NCBI GenBank assembly: GCA_964640385.1
Contig: CAZXFL010000010.1
Location: forward strand, 8,361-72,360
Direction: 5' to 3'
Length of the DNA: 64,000 nt
From: JBBDIK01 sp964640385
GTDB lineage: Bacteria; Actinomycetota; UBA4738; JBBDHU01
The notes under the pieces were generated by a model. The model worked only from the letters and a program-made list of their open reading frames with translations. It did no database searches and was not told where the DNA came from. The first letter of the stretch is position 1. Every line of letters starts with the position of its first letter. The translations under genes and the position numbers were made by a program. Positions 25,879 through 34,259 of the stretch are shown in pieces.

Positions 25879-26849
25879 GAGCCCTCCTCGGCGATGTGGT
25901 CGCGCACGACCTGTGCGAGCGCCGCGCAGAACACGGGGTCGGCGTTCGGCATCTGCGTGCGGACGAATCGGATCCCCGCCTCCTCAGCGATGGCCTTGGC
26001 CCCGATGTCCAGGTCGTAGAGCGTCTCAAGGTGATCCGCCACGAACCCTGCCGAGCACACGACGACCGCCGGGTACCCATCTGCTGCGAGCTTCGGGACC
26101 ACGTCCTCGATCGCCGGACCCCACCACGGATCGGCCGTGCGGCCCGCGCTCTGCCAGGCGATCGTCACGTCGTTCGGGATCTCGAGGAACCGCGCCACCC
26201 GGTCGGCAGTGTCCTGCAGCTCGAACTGGTACTCGCAACGGTCCTTGCACCGTTCGACGTCGCACCGCAGGCATCGCTCGGTCGCGTCATCGAGCGTCCA
26301 CACCGGCAGGGAATGCGCGCTGAAGACAACGGCTGCGTCATCGCGTTCGGCCTCGGGGAGTTCCTCCAGCGCATCCGAGACCCGGTCCGCCAGGAACCGG
26401 ATGAATGCCGGATGCCGGTACCAGCTCCGGACGAAAGAGAACGTCGGTCCCCCTCCGGCAGCGACGGCCTGCTGCACGCGGTCGATGTACGAATCGACGG
26501 ACATCCGGGCCCAGTGCGGCGCCATCACGATGCCGACGGCCCGACCGACCCCATCCGCGCGCATCTGCGCGATCGCGTCCGGGATGAACGGGGGCGCGTG
26601 CTTCATCCCGAGGTACGCCTTGAACGACCGGCTGCCGTTCGTACCCAGCATCTGCTCCATGCCCGCGGCTTCGGCGGCCGTGGTCTCCAGCAGCGGGAAG
26701 ACGTTGCCGATCGCCTCGTACCGCTCTTGCAGTTCCGCAAGATGCTCGGGCGAAGGCGCGCGACCGCCGCGGACGTCCGTGTAGTAGCGCTCGATGTCGT
26801 CGGGACCGCTCGCGGTCCCGTAGGCCATCACCAGGACGCCGGTCGTCAT
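25875..26849 (-). CDS. hemH: Coproporphyrin ferrochelatase with internal four-cysteine cluster motif
   Basis: This 324-residue enzyme inserts Fe2+ into the porphyrin ring. The catalytic histidine lies in VVFSAHSLPV (His179) and the acidic site in ADHLETLYDLD. Directly after the His motif is an insertion with Cys193, Cys196, Cys201 and Cys205 (CLRCDVERCKDRC). The C-terminal cysteines used by mycobacterial and animal enzymes are absent. A class of ferrochelatases, described in Myxococcus, binds a [2Fe-2S] cluster through such an internal segment. With HemQ next door, coproporphyrin III is the likely substrate (CpfC). Confidence 0.93.
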   Translation of the reverse strand: MTTGVLVMAYGTASGPDDIERYYTDVRGGRAPSPEHLAELQERYEAIGNVFPLLETTAAEAAGMEQMLGTNGSRSFKAYLGMKHAPPFIPDAIAQMRADGVGRAVGIVMAPHWARMSVDSYIDRVQQAVAAGGGPTFSFVRSWYRHPAFIRFLADRVSDALEELPEAERDDAAVVFSAHSLPVWTLDDATERCLRCDVERCKDRCEYQFELQDTADRVARFLEIPNDVTIAWQSAGRTADPWWGPAIEDVVPKLAADGYPAVVVCSAGFVADHLETLYDLDIGAKAIAEEAGIRFVRTQMPNADPVFCAALAQVVRDHIAEEGS

Positions 26850-27868
26850 GCGGCGGTCTCCTCGTGCACCAGGTCGGTCAGCCGGCGGACCACGTCCGGG
26901 TCGGTTCCCGGCAGGACGCCGTGGCCGAGGTTGAAGATGTGCCCCGGCCGCCCGGCAGCCCGGCTGAGCACGTCGCGCGCCTCGAGCTCAACGGCTTCCC
27001 ACGGGGCGAACAGCACTGCAGGGTCAAGGTTGCCCTGGATCGCGGTGACGGTGCCGATCCGTTCCCAGGCGCGGTCGAGCGGGATGCGCCAATCCGCGCC
27101 GACGACCTCCGCGCCCGCGTCGCGGAACAGATGCAGGAGCTCGCCAGTGTTCACGCCGAAGTGGATCCGCGGGACCCCGAGATCGGTGAGCCCGTCGAAG
27201 AGGGCCGCCGCGTGCGGGAGGACGCGCTCCCGGTACTGCGCCGGAGTGAGCGCGCCCGCCCAACTGTCGAACACCTGGACGGCGGCGGCGCCGGCCTCGA
27301 CCTGGAGGCGCAGGGACGCGAGTGAGGTGGCCGTGAGCGCATCCAGCAGGGCTTCCCACGTCGCCGGGTCCCCGAGCATCAGCGCCTTCGTCCGCTCGAA
27401 GGTCCGCGACGCGCCGCCCTCGATGAGGTAGCTCGCCAAGGTGAACGGACCACCGGCGAACCCGATGAGCGGGACGTCGAGCTCAGGGACGAGCATCCGC
27501 ACCGCCTTCTCCAGGAAGCCGAGGTCGGCGGCGGGGTCTACGGCATGCAAACGAGCGACATCGGCGGCATCGCGGATCGGCTCGTCGATCACCGGGCCGG
27601 TGCCCGCGTCGATGCGCAGTTCGACCCCCATCGCTGCGACCGGCACCATGATGTCGCTGAACACGATGGCGGCGTCGACGTCGAACCGGCGGAGCGGCTG
27701 GAGCGTGACCTCGGTCGCCAGCTCCGGCGTCCTGCAGATGTCCAGGATGCCGTGGCGTTCCCGGAGTTCGCGGTACTCCGGCAGGTAGCGCCCCGCCTGG
27801 CGCATGTACCACACAGGGGTGTGGGCGGTGGGCTGACGACGGCACGCGTCGAGAAAGGTCTCGTCCAT
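26846..27868 (-). CDS. hemE: Uroporphyrinogen decarboxylase
   Basis: HemE decarboxylates uroporphyrinogen III to coproporphyrinogen III. The 340-residue protein has the signature PVWYMRQAGRYLPEYRELR, the IVFSDIMVPVAAMGVEL site with the catalytic Asp, and IGFAGGPFTLASYLIEG. It is the first gene of the heme operon. The ATG at 27868 fits family length; the longer upstream frame enters the divergent control region. It overlaps hemH by four bases. Confidence 0.96.
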   Translation of the reverse strand: MDETFLDACRRQPTAHTPVWYMRQAGRYLPEYRELRERHGILDICRTPELATEVTLQPLRRFDVDAAIVFSDIMVPVAAMGVELRIDAGTGPVIDEPIRDAADVARLHAVDPAADLGFLEKAVRMLVPELDVPLIGFAGGPFTLASYLIEGGASRTFERTKALMLGDPATWEALLDALTATSLASLRLQVEAGAAAVQVFDSWAGALTPAQYRERVLPHAAALFDGLTDLGVPRIHFGVNTGELLHLFRDAGAEVVGADWRIPLDRAWERIGTVTAIQGNLDPAVLFAPWEAVELEARDVLSRAAGRPGHIFNLGHGVLPGTDPDVVRRLTDLVHEETAA

Positions 27869-27920
27869 GAAGTCCTCATCGTACCCGGGGAGCCGGTGCC
27901 GCTCGCAGGGTGCCGCTCTC

Positions 27921-27951
27921 CCCAAGTGAGGGCGAGCCCTCTAGACTTGGG
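27921..27951. promoter_or_regulatory. 31-base interrupted palindrome between hemE and the mauD-like gene
   Basis: CCCAAGT-GAGGGC (27921-27933) is followed by GA and then GCCCTC-TAG-ACTTGGG (27936-27951). The arms pair over 13 bases with one 3-base bulge. It lies in the only divergent gap between the heme operon and the MauD-like operon. A TAGACT hexamer at 27942-27947 could be a -10 element for the plus-strand operon. The layout suggests a dimeric repressor or activator site shared by both operons. Confidence 0.5.
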
Positions 27952-28018
27952 CGCCATCGGGGGCGCCATCGGGACGGCGCCGGACGCCGAGGCCGGCTGA
28001 AGCCGGGAAGGAACACTG

Positions 28019-28585
28019 ATGAACGGGTGGTGGGCGATCTCCTACGGAGTGCTCTGGCTCCTCGTGATCGTGCTCGGGCTGCTGGTGGTCGCGCTTGCGC
28101 GACAGGTCGGGGCACTGCACCTACGCCTGGGTCCAAGGGGTGCCCTCGAGGTGGACGACGAGGGCCCGGCACTCGGTGATGCCCCGCCGGCCCACCGTGT
28201 CCTGGACAGCGACGGGCGCCCCGTGTCGATCGGCGGTCCCGGCGATCCGCAGCTGCTCCTGTTCGTCTCACCCTCCTGTCCGATCTGCGCCGACGTGCTT
28301 CCTTCGGTTCCGGTGATCGCCCGGGACGGTCGGCTCACGCCGTTCGTGATCGTGGACGACGAGACGGTGGGCGATCTCCCTGCGCGCGCCGGCGGGACGG
28401 TCGTCGCAGGTCCGGAGGTCGCGGCCGCATTCTCGATCCCGGGGACGCCGTACGTGGTCGTGACCGACCGCGCCGGGATCGTCCGCGCCAAAGGCACGGT
28501 GAACAACCTCGAACAGATGGAGGGGCTCCTGGACACCGCGAACCGCCGGATCGCGGAGGCGAACGAGGAGCGCGCAGCCGGATGA
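28019..28585 (+). CDS. MauD-like membrane-tethered thioredoxin
   Basis: The 188-residue protein has one N-terminal membrane helix (WLLVIVLGLLVVALARQVGAL, residues about 13-33) and an outside thioredoxin domain. The redox pair is in LLFVSPSCPICADVLP (Cys87, Cys90) and a cis-proline site is SIPGTPYVVV. This matches MauD, the disulfide-handling protein needed for maturation of the cysteine-rich methylamine dehydrogenase light chain. A GGAAGGA ribosome-binding site precedes the ATG. The stop overlaps the next start by four bases, so it is coupled to the cysteine-rich protein. Confidence 0.83.
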   Translation: MNGWWAISYGVLWLLVIVLGLLVVALARQVGALHLRLGPRGALEVDDEGPALGDAPPAHRVLDSDGRPVSIGGPGDPQLLLFVSPSCPICADVLPSVPVIARDGRLTPFVIVDDETVGDLPARAGGTVVAGPEVAAAFSIPGTPYVVVTDRAGIVRAKGTVNNLEQMEGLLDTANRRIAEANEERAAG

Positions 28586-29115
28586 TGGGGCGGAGAGGCC
28601 TCGAACGCTCCGGCGTGGCGCTGGCACAGCGCACCAGCCGCCGCTCGTTCATCGGACGGCTCGGGACCGGGTTCGTCGCGCTGGTCGGCGGCGGCCTGGT
28701 CGCCGCGGCGCTCGACCCGACGCGCGCCGAAGCCAACCACATCTGCGGCCACACCTTCACGACGAATTCGTGTCCGCACCCCTACGCCCCGCTCACCCGC
28801 CTCGACGACGCCGGGTATCCCGTGCACCCGACCTACGGGTACCCCGTCGATGACCAGGGTGACCTGTACCGCTCGCACGACCAGGTCCGGCGAAAGGTTT
28901 GCGAGGAACGCGTGGCGCAGGAGTATCCGCGAACCGGCAGCCCACGGTTCGGCGGCGGATGGAGCCGGTGCTGTAACGGACGCATCCGGCACATCTCGGA
29001 TTGCTGCTCTCGCTCGGACATCCGCATCAACGGCGACGCCTCGGTACGTGGCTACTGCTACCAGCACAAGAAGGTCTTCTGCATCGGCTACCGCGAGCTG
29101 GACATCCGATGCTGA
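28582..29115 (+). CDS. Tat-exported ten-cysteine protein, distantly MauA-like
   Basis: The 177-residue protein has a twin-arginine signal (SRRSFIGRLG, residues 19-28, then a hydrophobic stretch and cleavage near AEA51). The mature part, about 126 residues, has ten cysteines: 55, 64, 107, 130, 131, 141, 142, 159, 167 and 177. Such content and the MauD/MauE neighbours recall the methylamine dehydrogenase light chain. It has only one tryptophan (127) in the mature part, so the two-Trp quinone cofactor cannot form. I infer a small, heavily disulfide-bonded exported protein of unknown activity. Confidence 0.75.
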   Translation: MMGRRGLERSGVALAQRTSRRSFIGRLGTGFVALVGGGLVAAALDPTRAEANHICGHTFTTNSCPHPYAPLTRLDDAGYPVHPTYGYPVDDQGDLYRSHDQVRRKVCEERVAQEYPRTGSPRFGGGWSRCCNGRIRHISDCCSRSDIRINGDASVRGYCYQHKKVFCIGYRELDIRC

Positions 29116-29189
29116 CATCCGGCTGGCTGATCCTGGTCCCCATCGCGGCCTCGATCGTGGCGGGCATCTCGACCCTCTTCGGTCCCTGA
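29109..29189 (+). CDS. 26-residue single-helix membrane peptide
   Basis: An ATG at 29109 overlaps the stop of the ten-cysteine gene by seven bases and opens a 26-codon frame ending at 29189, ten bases before the MauE-like gene. The peptide is a single hydrophobic helix (WLILVPIAASIVAGISTLFG) with no charged residues. It fills the gap between two coupled genes and has an overlapping start, which favours real translation. It could be a small subunit of the MauE-like membrane protein. Its length is too short for similarity searches to be decisive. Confidence 0.5.
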   Translation: MLTSGWLILVPIAASIVAGISTLFGP

Positions 29190-29198
29190 GGCCTATCG

Positions 29199-30317
29199 AT
29201 GGTGGAAACCATCACCCCCGTGGTCTACGGGGGCCGCCGCAGGTGGTGGGTCGCAGTCGCGTTGATGACGATCGGTGCCACCGGCGCGGCCGCACTCTTC
29301 GGTGCCGCGCTGGGGGCAACGGGACGAGCGTTCGGCGCGCCATGGGGAGCGGCGGGGCTCGCAGCCGCCGCGACCATCGCCGCGGCGTACGCGCTGCGGG
29401 AGATCGCCGGCCTGAAGGTTCCGGTGTTGCAGGCCCGGCGGCAGGTCCCCGAGTGGTGGCGCACCTTCTACTCGCCACCGGTCGCGGCGCTGCTGTACGG
29501 CGCAGGCCTGGGCATCGGTCTCTTCACGTACCTCACCTTCGGAACCCTCGTGGCGGTCGCAGCGCTCGCGCTGGTGAGTGGGAACCCGCTGCTCGGCTTG
29601 ATCGTCGTGGCACCGTTCGGCCTGTCGCGCGCGCTGACGGTCCTGGTCGTCCGGAACGCGGACTCCGGTGAGACGCTCACACGCCTGGTACATCGACTCG
29701 CGGAGTTGGGCCGAGGGCGGCGCGTGTCGCTGCTGAACACGATGGCGCTGGCAGCGATGGCCGGGCTCGGCGGCGCCCTCGCCCTGCGGGCGCCACGGGC
29801 CGGCGCAGAGAGTTTCGCGATGGCGGTGGTCGCGCTCTGCTTCGGCTGGGCGGCCGCCGCCAAGGCGACCCGGTGGCGGCGATGGCGTTCCGCGCTCCAG
29901 GGGTACGGCCTGGGCGAGCGCACCCGCAAGCCGGCTGCGTGGCTGGTTCCGGCCGCCGAAGCACTCGTATCGATCCTGGCACTGGCGAGCCTCGCTCGGG
30001 CATCCGCAGCTCTCGCGCTCGCGCTGCTTCTGGTCTTCTCCGCGGTGACGCTCCGCGCCGGCCTGCGAGCGAGAGATGCCCGGCTCGCCTGTGGGTGCTT
30101 CGGCTCGGGGGTGCGCCGCGACTACCGATGGATGCTCGTCCGGAACGCGGGGCTCGCGGGATGCGCGGCGGTCGGTTACGCCTCCGCCCCCGCTGCTACT
30201 CCGCCGACGTTCGGCCCGGCGTCCGGCATCCCGGTGATCCTGACCGTCGTCGGCCTCGCCATGGCCGCCTGGGCGGCCCGGTCGGCGACCAGCGCGCTGC
30301 GGGAGGGCCGCGGATGA
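29199..30317 (+). CDS. MauE/DoxX-like redox-associated membrane protein with extra N-terminal half
   Basis: The 372-residue polytopic protein has about nine to ten hydrophobic segments. The C-terminal half (from about residue 180) fits the MauE family: four helices with the conserved ACGCFGSGVRRDYRWMLVRN motif before the last helices. The N-terminal half (residues 15-165) is a separate cysteine-free membrane module somewhat like CcdA/DsbD-type transporters, but this is a weak resemblance. MauE-type proteins pass electrons or disulfides to periplasmic thioredoxins, here most likely the MauD-like partner. The stop overlaps the next start by four bases. Confidence 0.78.
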   Translation: MVETITPVVYGGRRRWWVAVALMTIGATGAAALFGAALGATGRAFGAPWGAAGLAAAATIAAAYALREIAGLKVPVLQARRQVPEWWRTFYSPPVAALLYGAGLGIGLFTYLTFGTLVAVAALALVSGNPLLGLIVVAPFGLSRALTVLVVRNADSGETLTRLVHRLAELGRGRRVSLLNTMALAAMAGLGGALALRAPRAGAESFAMAVVALCFGWAAAAKATRWRRWRSALQGYGLGERTRKPAAWLVPAAEALVSILALASLARASAALALALLLVFSAVTLRAGLRARDARLACGCFGSGVRRDYRWMLVRNAGLAGCAAVGYASAPAATPPTFGPASGIPVILTVVGLAMAAWAARSATSALREGRG

Positions 30318-30976
30318 ACCGCAGGCGCGTCGGCGTGCTCGCGCTCGGTCTGTCACTCGCGCAGTCACTCGGCCCGTGGGACGGAGGCCGAGCGATCGCC
30401 GCCGACACCGACTTCGCAGACCCTCGGGACGCGGATGGGAAGCTCGACGTGAAGGCGGTCGAACTCGACCACACGCGGGAACCCCTTGTCTGGAAGATCC
30501 AGACCTACGGCTCTTGGACGATCAAGGAGATCTGGGACCGGGGGTACGTGGCGGTCGATCTCGACACGACCGCTGGACCGGAGGCCGACCACTACCTGCT
30601 GGCCCGCTCCGACGGACGCCATCTGAAGGGCAGCCTCTTCCGGATCCGCGACTCCGGACGCGACGCCCGCATCGGCCCCGTCGACGTCCGGCACCCGGAT
30701 ACCAAGACGGTGAGGATCGAGTTCGACCTCGGTCGCATCGGGGTCGGAGCCGGCCGGACCTCATTCGGGTGGGACGTGCTGACGATCTACTCGGCGAAGC
30801 AGACGTGCCGCAACGCGTGCTTCGATATGTCACCCGACGCCGGCATGGTCACGCAGCCGATCGACTTCCCGCTCGCCCCGGTGGAGCCGTCGGCACCGGA
30901 GCCCGCGCCGGACGCCTCGGACGAGCCGTACGTGTCGCTGGACACCCTCCCGTCGCCTCCATTCGACGCGCCGTAG
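30314..30976 (+). CDS. Secreted beta-rich protein of unknown function
   Basis: The 220-residue protein has a signal peptide (MNRRRVGVLALGLSLAQSL, cleavage near residue 30). A beta-rich domain follows with repeated polar strands (TYGSWTIKEIWDRGYVAVDL, VRIEFDLGRIGVGAGRTSFG). One cysteine pair, TCRNACF, lies near residue 170, and the last 40 residues are Pro- and acid-rich. I do not recognise a family. Coupled translation (ATGA) with the MauE-like gene makes it a member of this operon, and the single CxxxC could also be a substrate of the redox proteins. Confidence 0.65.
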   Translation: MNRRRVGVLALGLSLAQSLGPWDGGRAIAADTDFADPRDADGKLDVKAVELDHTREPLVWKIQTYGSWTIKEIWDRGYVAVDLDTTAGPEADHYLLARSDGRHLKGSLFRIRDSGRDARIGPVDVRHPDTKTVRIEFDLGRIGVGAGRTSFGWDVLTIYSAKQTCRNACFDMSPDAGMVTQPIDFPLAPVEPSAPEPAPDASDEPYVSLDTLPSPPFDAP

Positions 30977-30979
30977 CCC

Positions 30980-32113
30980 GTGCCCTGGCGCGAAGCGGTC
31001 ATCGTCTCGCTGATCGTCGTCCGCGGCGTCCTGCTGGCCGTCACGGTCTCGCGCGTCCCCGAGGACCCGAGTGGCCACTACGTCGCAAGCGACGCGCTGC
31101 GCTACACCGAGATCGGCACCGCGCCGGGGACCGCGTACCGTGACTTCCCCGTCGAAGTGCCGCCCGTCGAATACGCGGAACTCCGGCTCGTTGCCACCGA
31201 CGATCCCCGCGAGACGGTCGTCCGCAACGCCTGGCTGCAGTTCCTTCTCGACATCGCCGTCGCCGGCGCGCTGATCCTGGGCTGGGGACGATCCGCAGCG
31301 CTCGCCTACCTGCTCATCGGGTTGCCGCTGGCGCCGTTCCTGGGGTTCCGGCTGGACCTGCTGTCGGTCGCGCTGGCCGTGCTGGGGGTCGCGCTGGTGC
31401 GGAAACGGCTGAACGCTCCCGGCGGTGCCGTCCTTGCGGTGGCCGTCCTGACGAAGTTCTGGCCGGTAACGCTGGCAACGCTGCTGCCACGACGCGGGCG
31501 ATGGGGGGCTCTCGCCTGGACCACCGGTGCCGCCGCAGCCGGGCTCCTCGCCTGGGCGCTATGGGCCGGTCTGGACGGCCCGATGCAGGTCGCCACGTTC
31601 CGCGGGGCGACGGGCTGGCAGCTCGAGAGCACGCCGGGAACACTCCTACTCGCCGGGACCGATCTGCCCGTCATCTTCGAGGCCGGCGCGAACCGCATCG
31701 GCACCGTCACGCTCCTGGGCCGGCTGGCCCTCGAGCTGGCCCTGATCGCCGCACTCGTGCTCATCGCGCTGCGGGTGCGCTCGCGCACCGACGACGTCGA
31801 CGGACTCGCCGCGCTGGCGGCGGTCGGCGCTCTGCTGGTTTTCGCGCCGATCCTGTCGTGGCAGTACGTAGCTTGGCTCCTCCCGTGGATGGGCGTGATC
31901 GCGGTCGAACGCCGGTGGGTCACGGTCGCGCTGTCCGGGGCCGTGGTCGGGCTCACCGCCGCGCTGCTGTTCCAGGGCGTCCCCTTGACCGAACGCGGCC
32001 CGCCGGCCGTCGGGCTGCTCGTCGCGCGCAACATCGCCCTCACCGCGACCGTGGCAGCAGCGATCGCCGGGCTCCTGCGACGCCCGCGTTCGGCGGTGAG
32101 AGACTCGGACTGA
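30980..32113 (+). CDS. GT87-like polyprenol-phosphate-mannose glycosyltransferase
   Basis: The 377-residue membrane protein has about nine to ten helices and an early outside loop rich in Asp and Glu (YRDFPVEVPPVEY) such as seen in GT-C enzymes. A central LTKFWPVTLATLLPRR and LSWQYVAWLLPW fit GT87/DUF2029 mannosyltransferase-like proteins, which use polyprenol sugars outside the membrane. It starts with GTG three bases after the preceding stop and overlaps the next gene by one base. The sugar acceptor is unknown. Confidence 0.65.
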   Translation: MPWREAVIVSLIVVRGVLLAVTVSRVPEDPSGHYVASDALRYTEIGTAPGTAYRDFPVEVPPVEYAELRLVATDDPRETVVRNAWLQFLLDIAVAGALILGWGRSAALAYLLIGLPLAPFLGFRLDLLSVALAVLGVALVRKRLNAPGGAVLAVAVLTKFWPVTLATLLPRRGRWGALAWTTGAAAAGLLAWALWAGLDGPMQVATFRGATGWQLESTPGTLLLAGTDLPVIFEAGANRIGTVTLLGRLALELALIAALVLIALRVRSRTDDVDGLAALAAVGALLVFAPILSWQYVAWLLPWMGVIAVERRWVTVALSGAVVGLTAALLFQGVPLTERGPPAVGLLVARNIALTATVAAAIAGLLRRPRSAVRDSD

Positions 32114-34134
32114 TGGCGAACCGTCTCTCCGACGAGACCAGCCCGTACCTCCTCCAGCACGCGGGGAACCCGGTGGATTGGTATCCCTGGGGACCGGACG
32201 CGCTCGCCCGCGCGGACCAGGAGGACCGGCCGATCCTGCTGTCCGTCGGCTATGCAGCTTGTCACTGGTGCCACGTGATGGAGGAGGAGTCCTTCGAGGA
32301 CGAGGCCACCGCCGCCCTGATGAACGAGACATTCGTGTGCATCAAGGTCGATCGCGAGGAACGCCCCGACATCGACGGCATCTACATGGACGCAGTCCAG
32401 ACGATGACCGGCCGCGGCGGCTGGCCGATGACCGTGTTCCTCACCCCGGCCGGGGAGCCGTTCTACGCCGGCACCTACTTCCCGAACCAGCCCCGCCACG
32501 GCATGCCGTCGTTCACCCAGGTCCTGAGGGCGATCGCCGAAACCTGGCGTGACCACCGCGAAGACGCAGCCGAGCAGGCGGGCCGCGTCGTCGCCGCCTT
32601 GGACGAGGCGACGCGCGCCGAGCCGGACGAGGAGCCGCTCACGGAGGAGATCCTCGTTGCGGCACACGCGGCGCTAACGGGCGCCTTCGACCCGGAGTGG
32701 GGCGGGTTCGGAGGCGCGCCGAAGTTCCCGCCGTCGATGGCGCTCGAGTTCCTGCTCCGGTGCCACGCGCGCGGGTACGAGGGGAGCCTGGACATGGTCC
32801 GGCTCACGCTCGATCGGATGGCCTCGGGCGGGATGGCCGACCAGGTCGGCGGCGGCTTCCATCGCTACGCGGTCGACCGGCGCTGGCACGTTCCGCACTT
32901 CGAGAAGATGCTCTACGACAACGCGCTCCTCGCGCGCGCGTACACCCGCGCCTTCCTGGTCACCGGCGACGAGCGCTACCGGAACGTCGCCACCGGAACC
33001 CTCGACTACTTGCTCCGGGAGATGCGCCACCCCGGCGGAGGGTTCTTCTCATCGCAGGACGCGGACTCCGAAGGCGTCGAGGGGAAGTTCTTCGTCTGGG
33101 GCTGGGACGGGTTGGTGGCGGAGGTCGGCGAGGAGGTCGCGACGTTCTTCGGAGCCCACCCGGCGGGCAACTGGGAGGGCACCAACGTCCTGTGGACGCC
33201 ACTGCCCATCGACCAGGCGGCCGCCGAACTGGGGACCGATCCGGAGGTACTGCGGATCGCCGTCGAGGGGGCGCGTCCGCGGCTGTTCGAGCTGCGGGAA
33301 CAGCGCGTCCATCCGGCGACCGACGACAAGATCCTCGCGGCATGGAACGGCCTCGCGATCACCGCCCTTGCCGAGGCGGGGATGGTATTCGAGTTGCCGG
33401 GCTACGTCGAGGCCGCAGCCGCGGTCGCCGATTTCATCCTGACCGAGCTGCGCGACCGGCAGGGGCGGCTGCTCCGGAGCTGGCGGGAGGGACGTCCCGG
33501 AAGGCCGGGCTATGCCGATGACTACGCGTTGCTCGCGGACGGCCTCCTGACCCTGTACGAGGCGACTGGGGAGCCGCGGACCTTCGAGGACGCACGGCGG
33601 TTGTGCGACGAGTTGATCCGGCTGTTCGCCGACGAAGACTGCGGCGGCTTCTACCAGACGGGCACGGATGCCGAGGAACTCGTCATCCGGCCGAAGGAAC
33701 TGTTCGACAACGCGGTCCCCTCGGGCAACTCGGCGGCGGCGCTGGCCCTGCAGCGCCTGGCGCTGTTCACCGGTGAAGACGTCTACGAGCGTCACGCCGT
33801 CCGAGCGCTCCGGCAGGTCCGAGCCCACATGGCCCGAGCCCCGACGGGCTTCGGCCACGCCCTTGCCGCGCTGGACATGGTCGTCGGACCAGCGCGAGAG
33901 ATCGCGATCGTCGGTGACGGTTCGGCATCTGCGGCGTCATTGGTTCGTACCGTCTGGTCCCGCTACGTCCCGAACCGCGTCCTGGCGGTCAACATGAGGA
34001 ACGAGGACGAATCGCCCGTTCCCCTCCTGCGCGGCCGCTCGCTGGTGTCTGAGATGTCCGCCGCGTACGTGTGCGAACGGTTCGTGTGCTCGCGGCCCGT
34101 GACCGACTCCGCCGCACTCTCGTCGCTCCTCTGA
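32113..34134 (+). CDS. YyaL/DUF255 thioredoxin-domain protein (spermatogenesis-associated 20 homologue)
   Basis: The 673-residue protein has an N-terminal thioredoxin domain with the hallmark YAACHWCHVMEEESF, followed by GWPMTVFLTPAG and AGTYFP. The rest is an (alpha/alpha)6 barrel like N-acylglucosamine epimerases, with GGFHRYAVDRRWHVPHFEKMLYDNA and DADSEGVEGKFFVW. The family is widespread but its reaction is not settled. The full-length reading frame starts at the ATG overlapping the preceding stop. It is the last gene of this operon; no terminator hairpin is obvious behind it. Confidence 0.93.
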   Translation: MANRLSDETSPYLLQHAGNPVDWYPWGPDALARADQEDRPILLSVGYAACHWCHVMEEESFEDEATAALMNETFVCIKVDREERPDIDGIYMDAVQTMTGRGGWPMTVFLTPAGEPFYAGTYFPNQPRHGMPSFTQVLRAIAETWRDHREDAAEQAGRVVAALDEATRAEPDEEPLTEEILVAAHAALTGAFDPEWGGFGGAPKFPPSMALEFLLRCHARGYEGSLDMVRLTLDRMASGGMADQVGGGFHRYAVDRRWHVPHFEKMLYDNALLARAYTRAFLVTGDERYRNVATGTLDYLLREMRHPGGGFFSSQDADSEGVEGKFFVWGWDGLVAEVGEEVATFFGAHPAGNWEGTNVLWTPLPIDQAAAELGTDPEVLRIAVEGARPRLFELREQRVHPATDDKILAAWNGLAITALAEAGMVFELPGYVEAAAAVADFILTELRDRQGRLLRSWREGRPGRPGYADDYALLADGLLTLYEATGEPRTFEDARRLCDELIRLFADEDCGGFYQTGTDAEELVIRPKELFDNAVPSGNSAAALALQRLALFTGEDVYERHAVRALRQVRAHMARAPTGFGHALAALDMVVGPAREIAIVGDGSASAASLVRTVWSRYVPNRVLAVNMRNEDESPVPLLRGRSLVSEMSAAYVCERFVCSRPVTDSAALSSLL

Positions 34135-34259
34135 CGCCTGATCATCCGTGGCATGTCGTTCTCCTTCTCTCGTCAGCTCACGCGGTCGGTACCCGGTGAG
34201 CGTGGATCTCGTACCTTCCGGCGCTGATCGTCAGCCACCTGGAAACCCGTATCCGCTCT
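34135..34259. other. Intergenic gap, no gene recognised
   Basis: This stretch and 34425-34554 flank the small minus-strand reading frame at 34260-34424. The region lies between the convergent YyaL gene and VanY-type operon. An open frame of 64 codons at 34148 on the plus strand is rich in Arg, Ser and Pro, has no ribosome-binding site and looks like chance. I see no rho-independent terminator, tRNA or repeat. A TTGACT on the minus strand near 34526-34532 might be a -35 element. Confidence 0.4.

Noticed and set aside
28582..29115. True methylamine dehydrogenase light chain
   Set aside because: Only one tryptophan is in the mature part and neither mauB nor mauG is near, so the tryptophan quinone cannot form.
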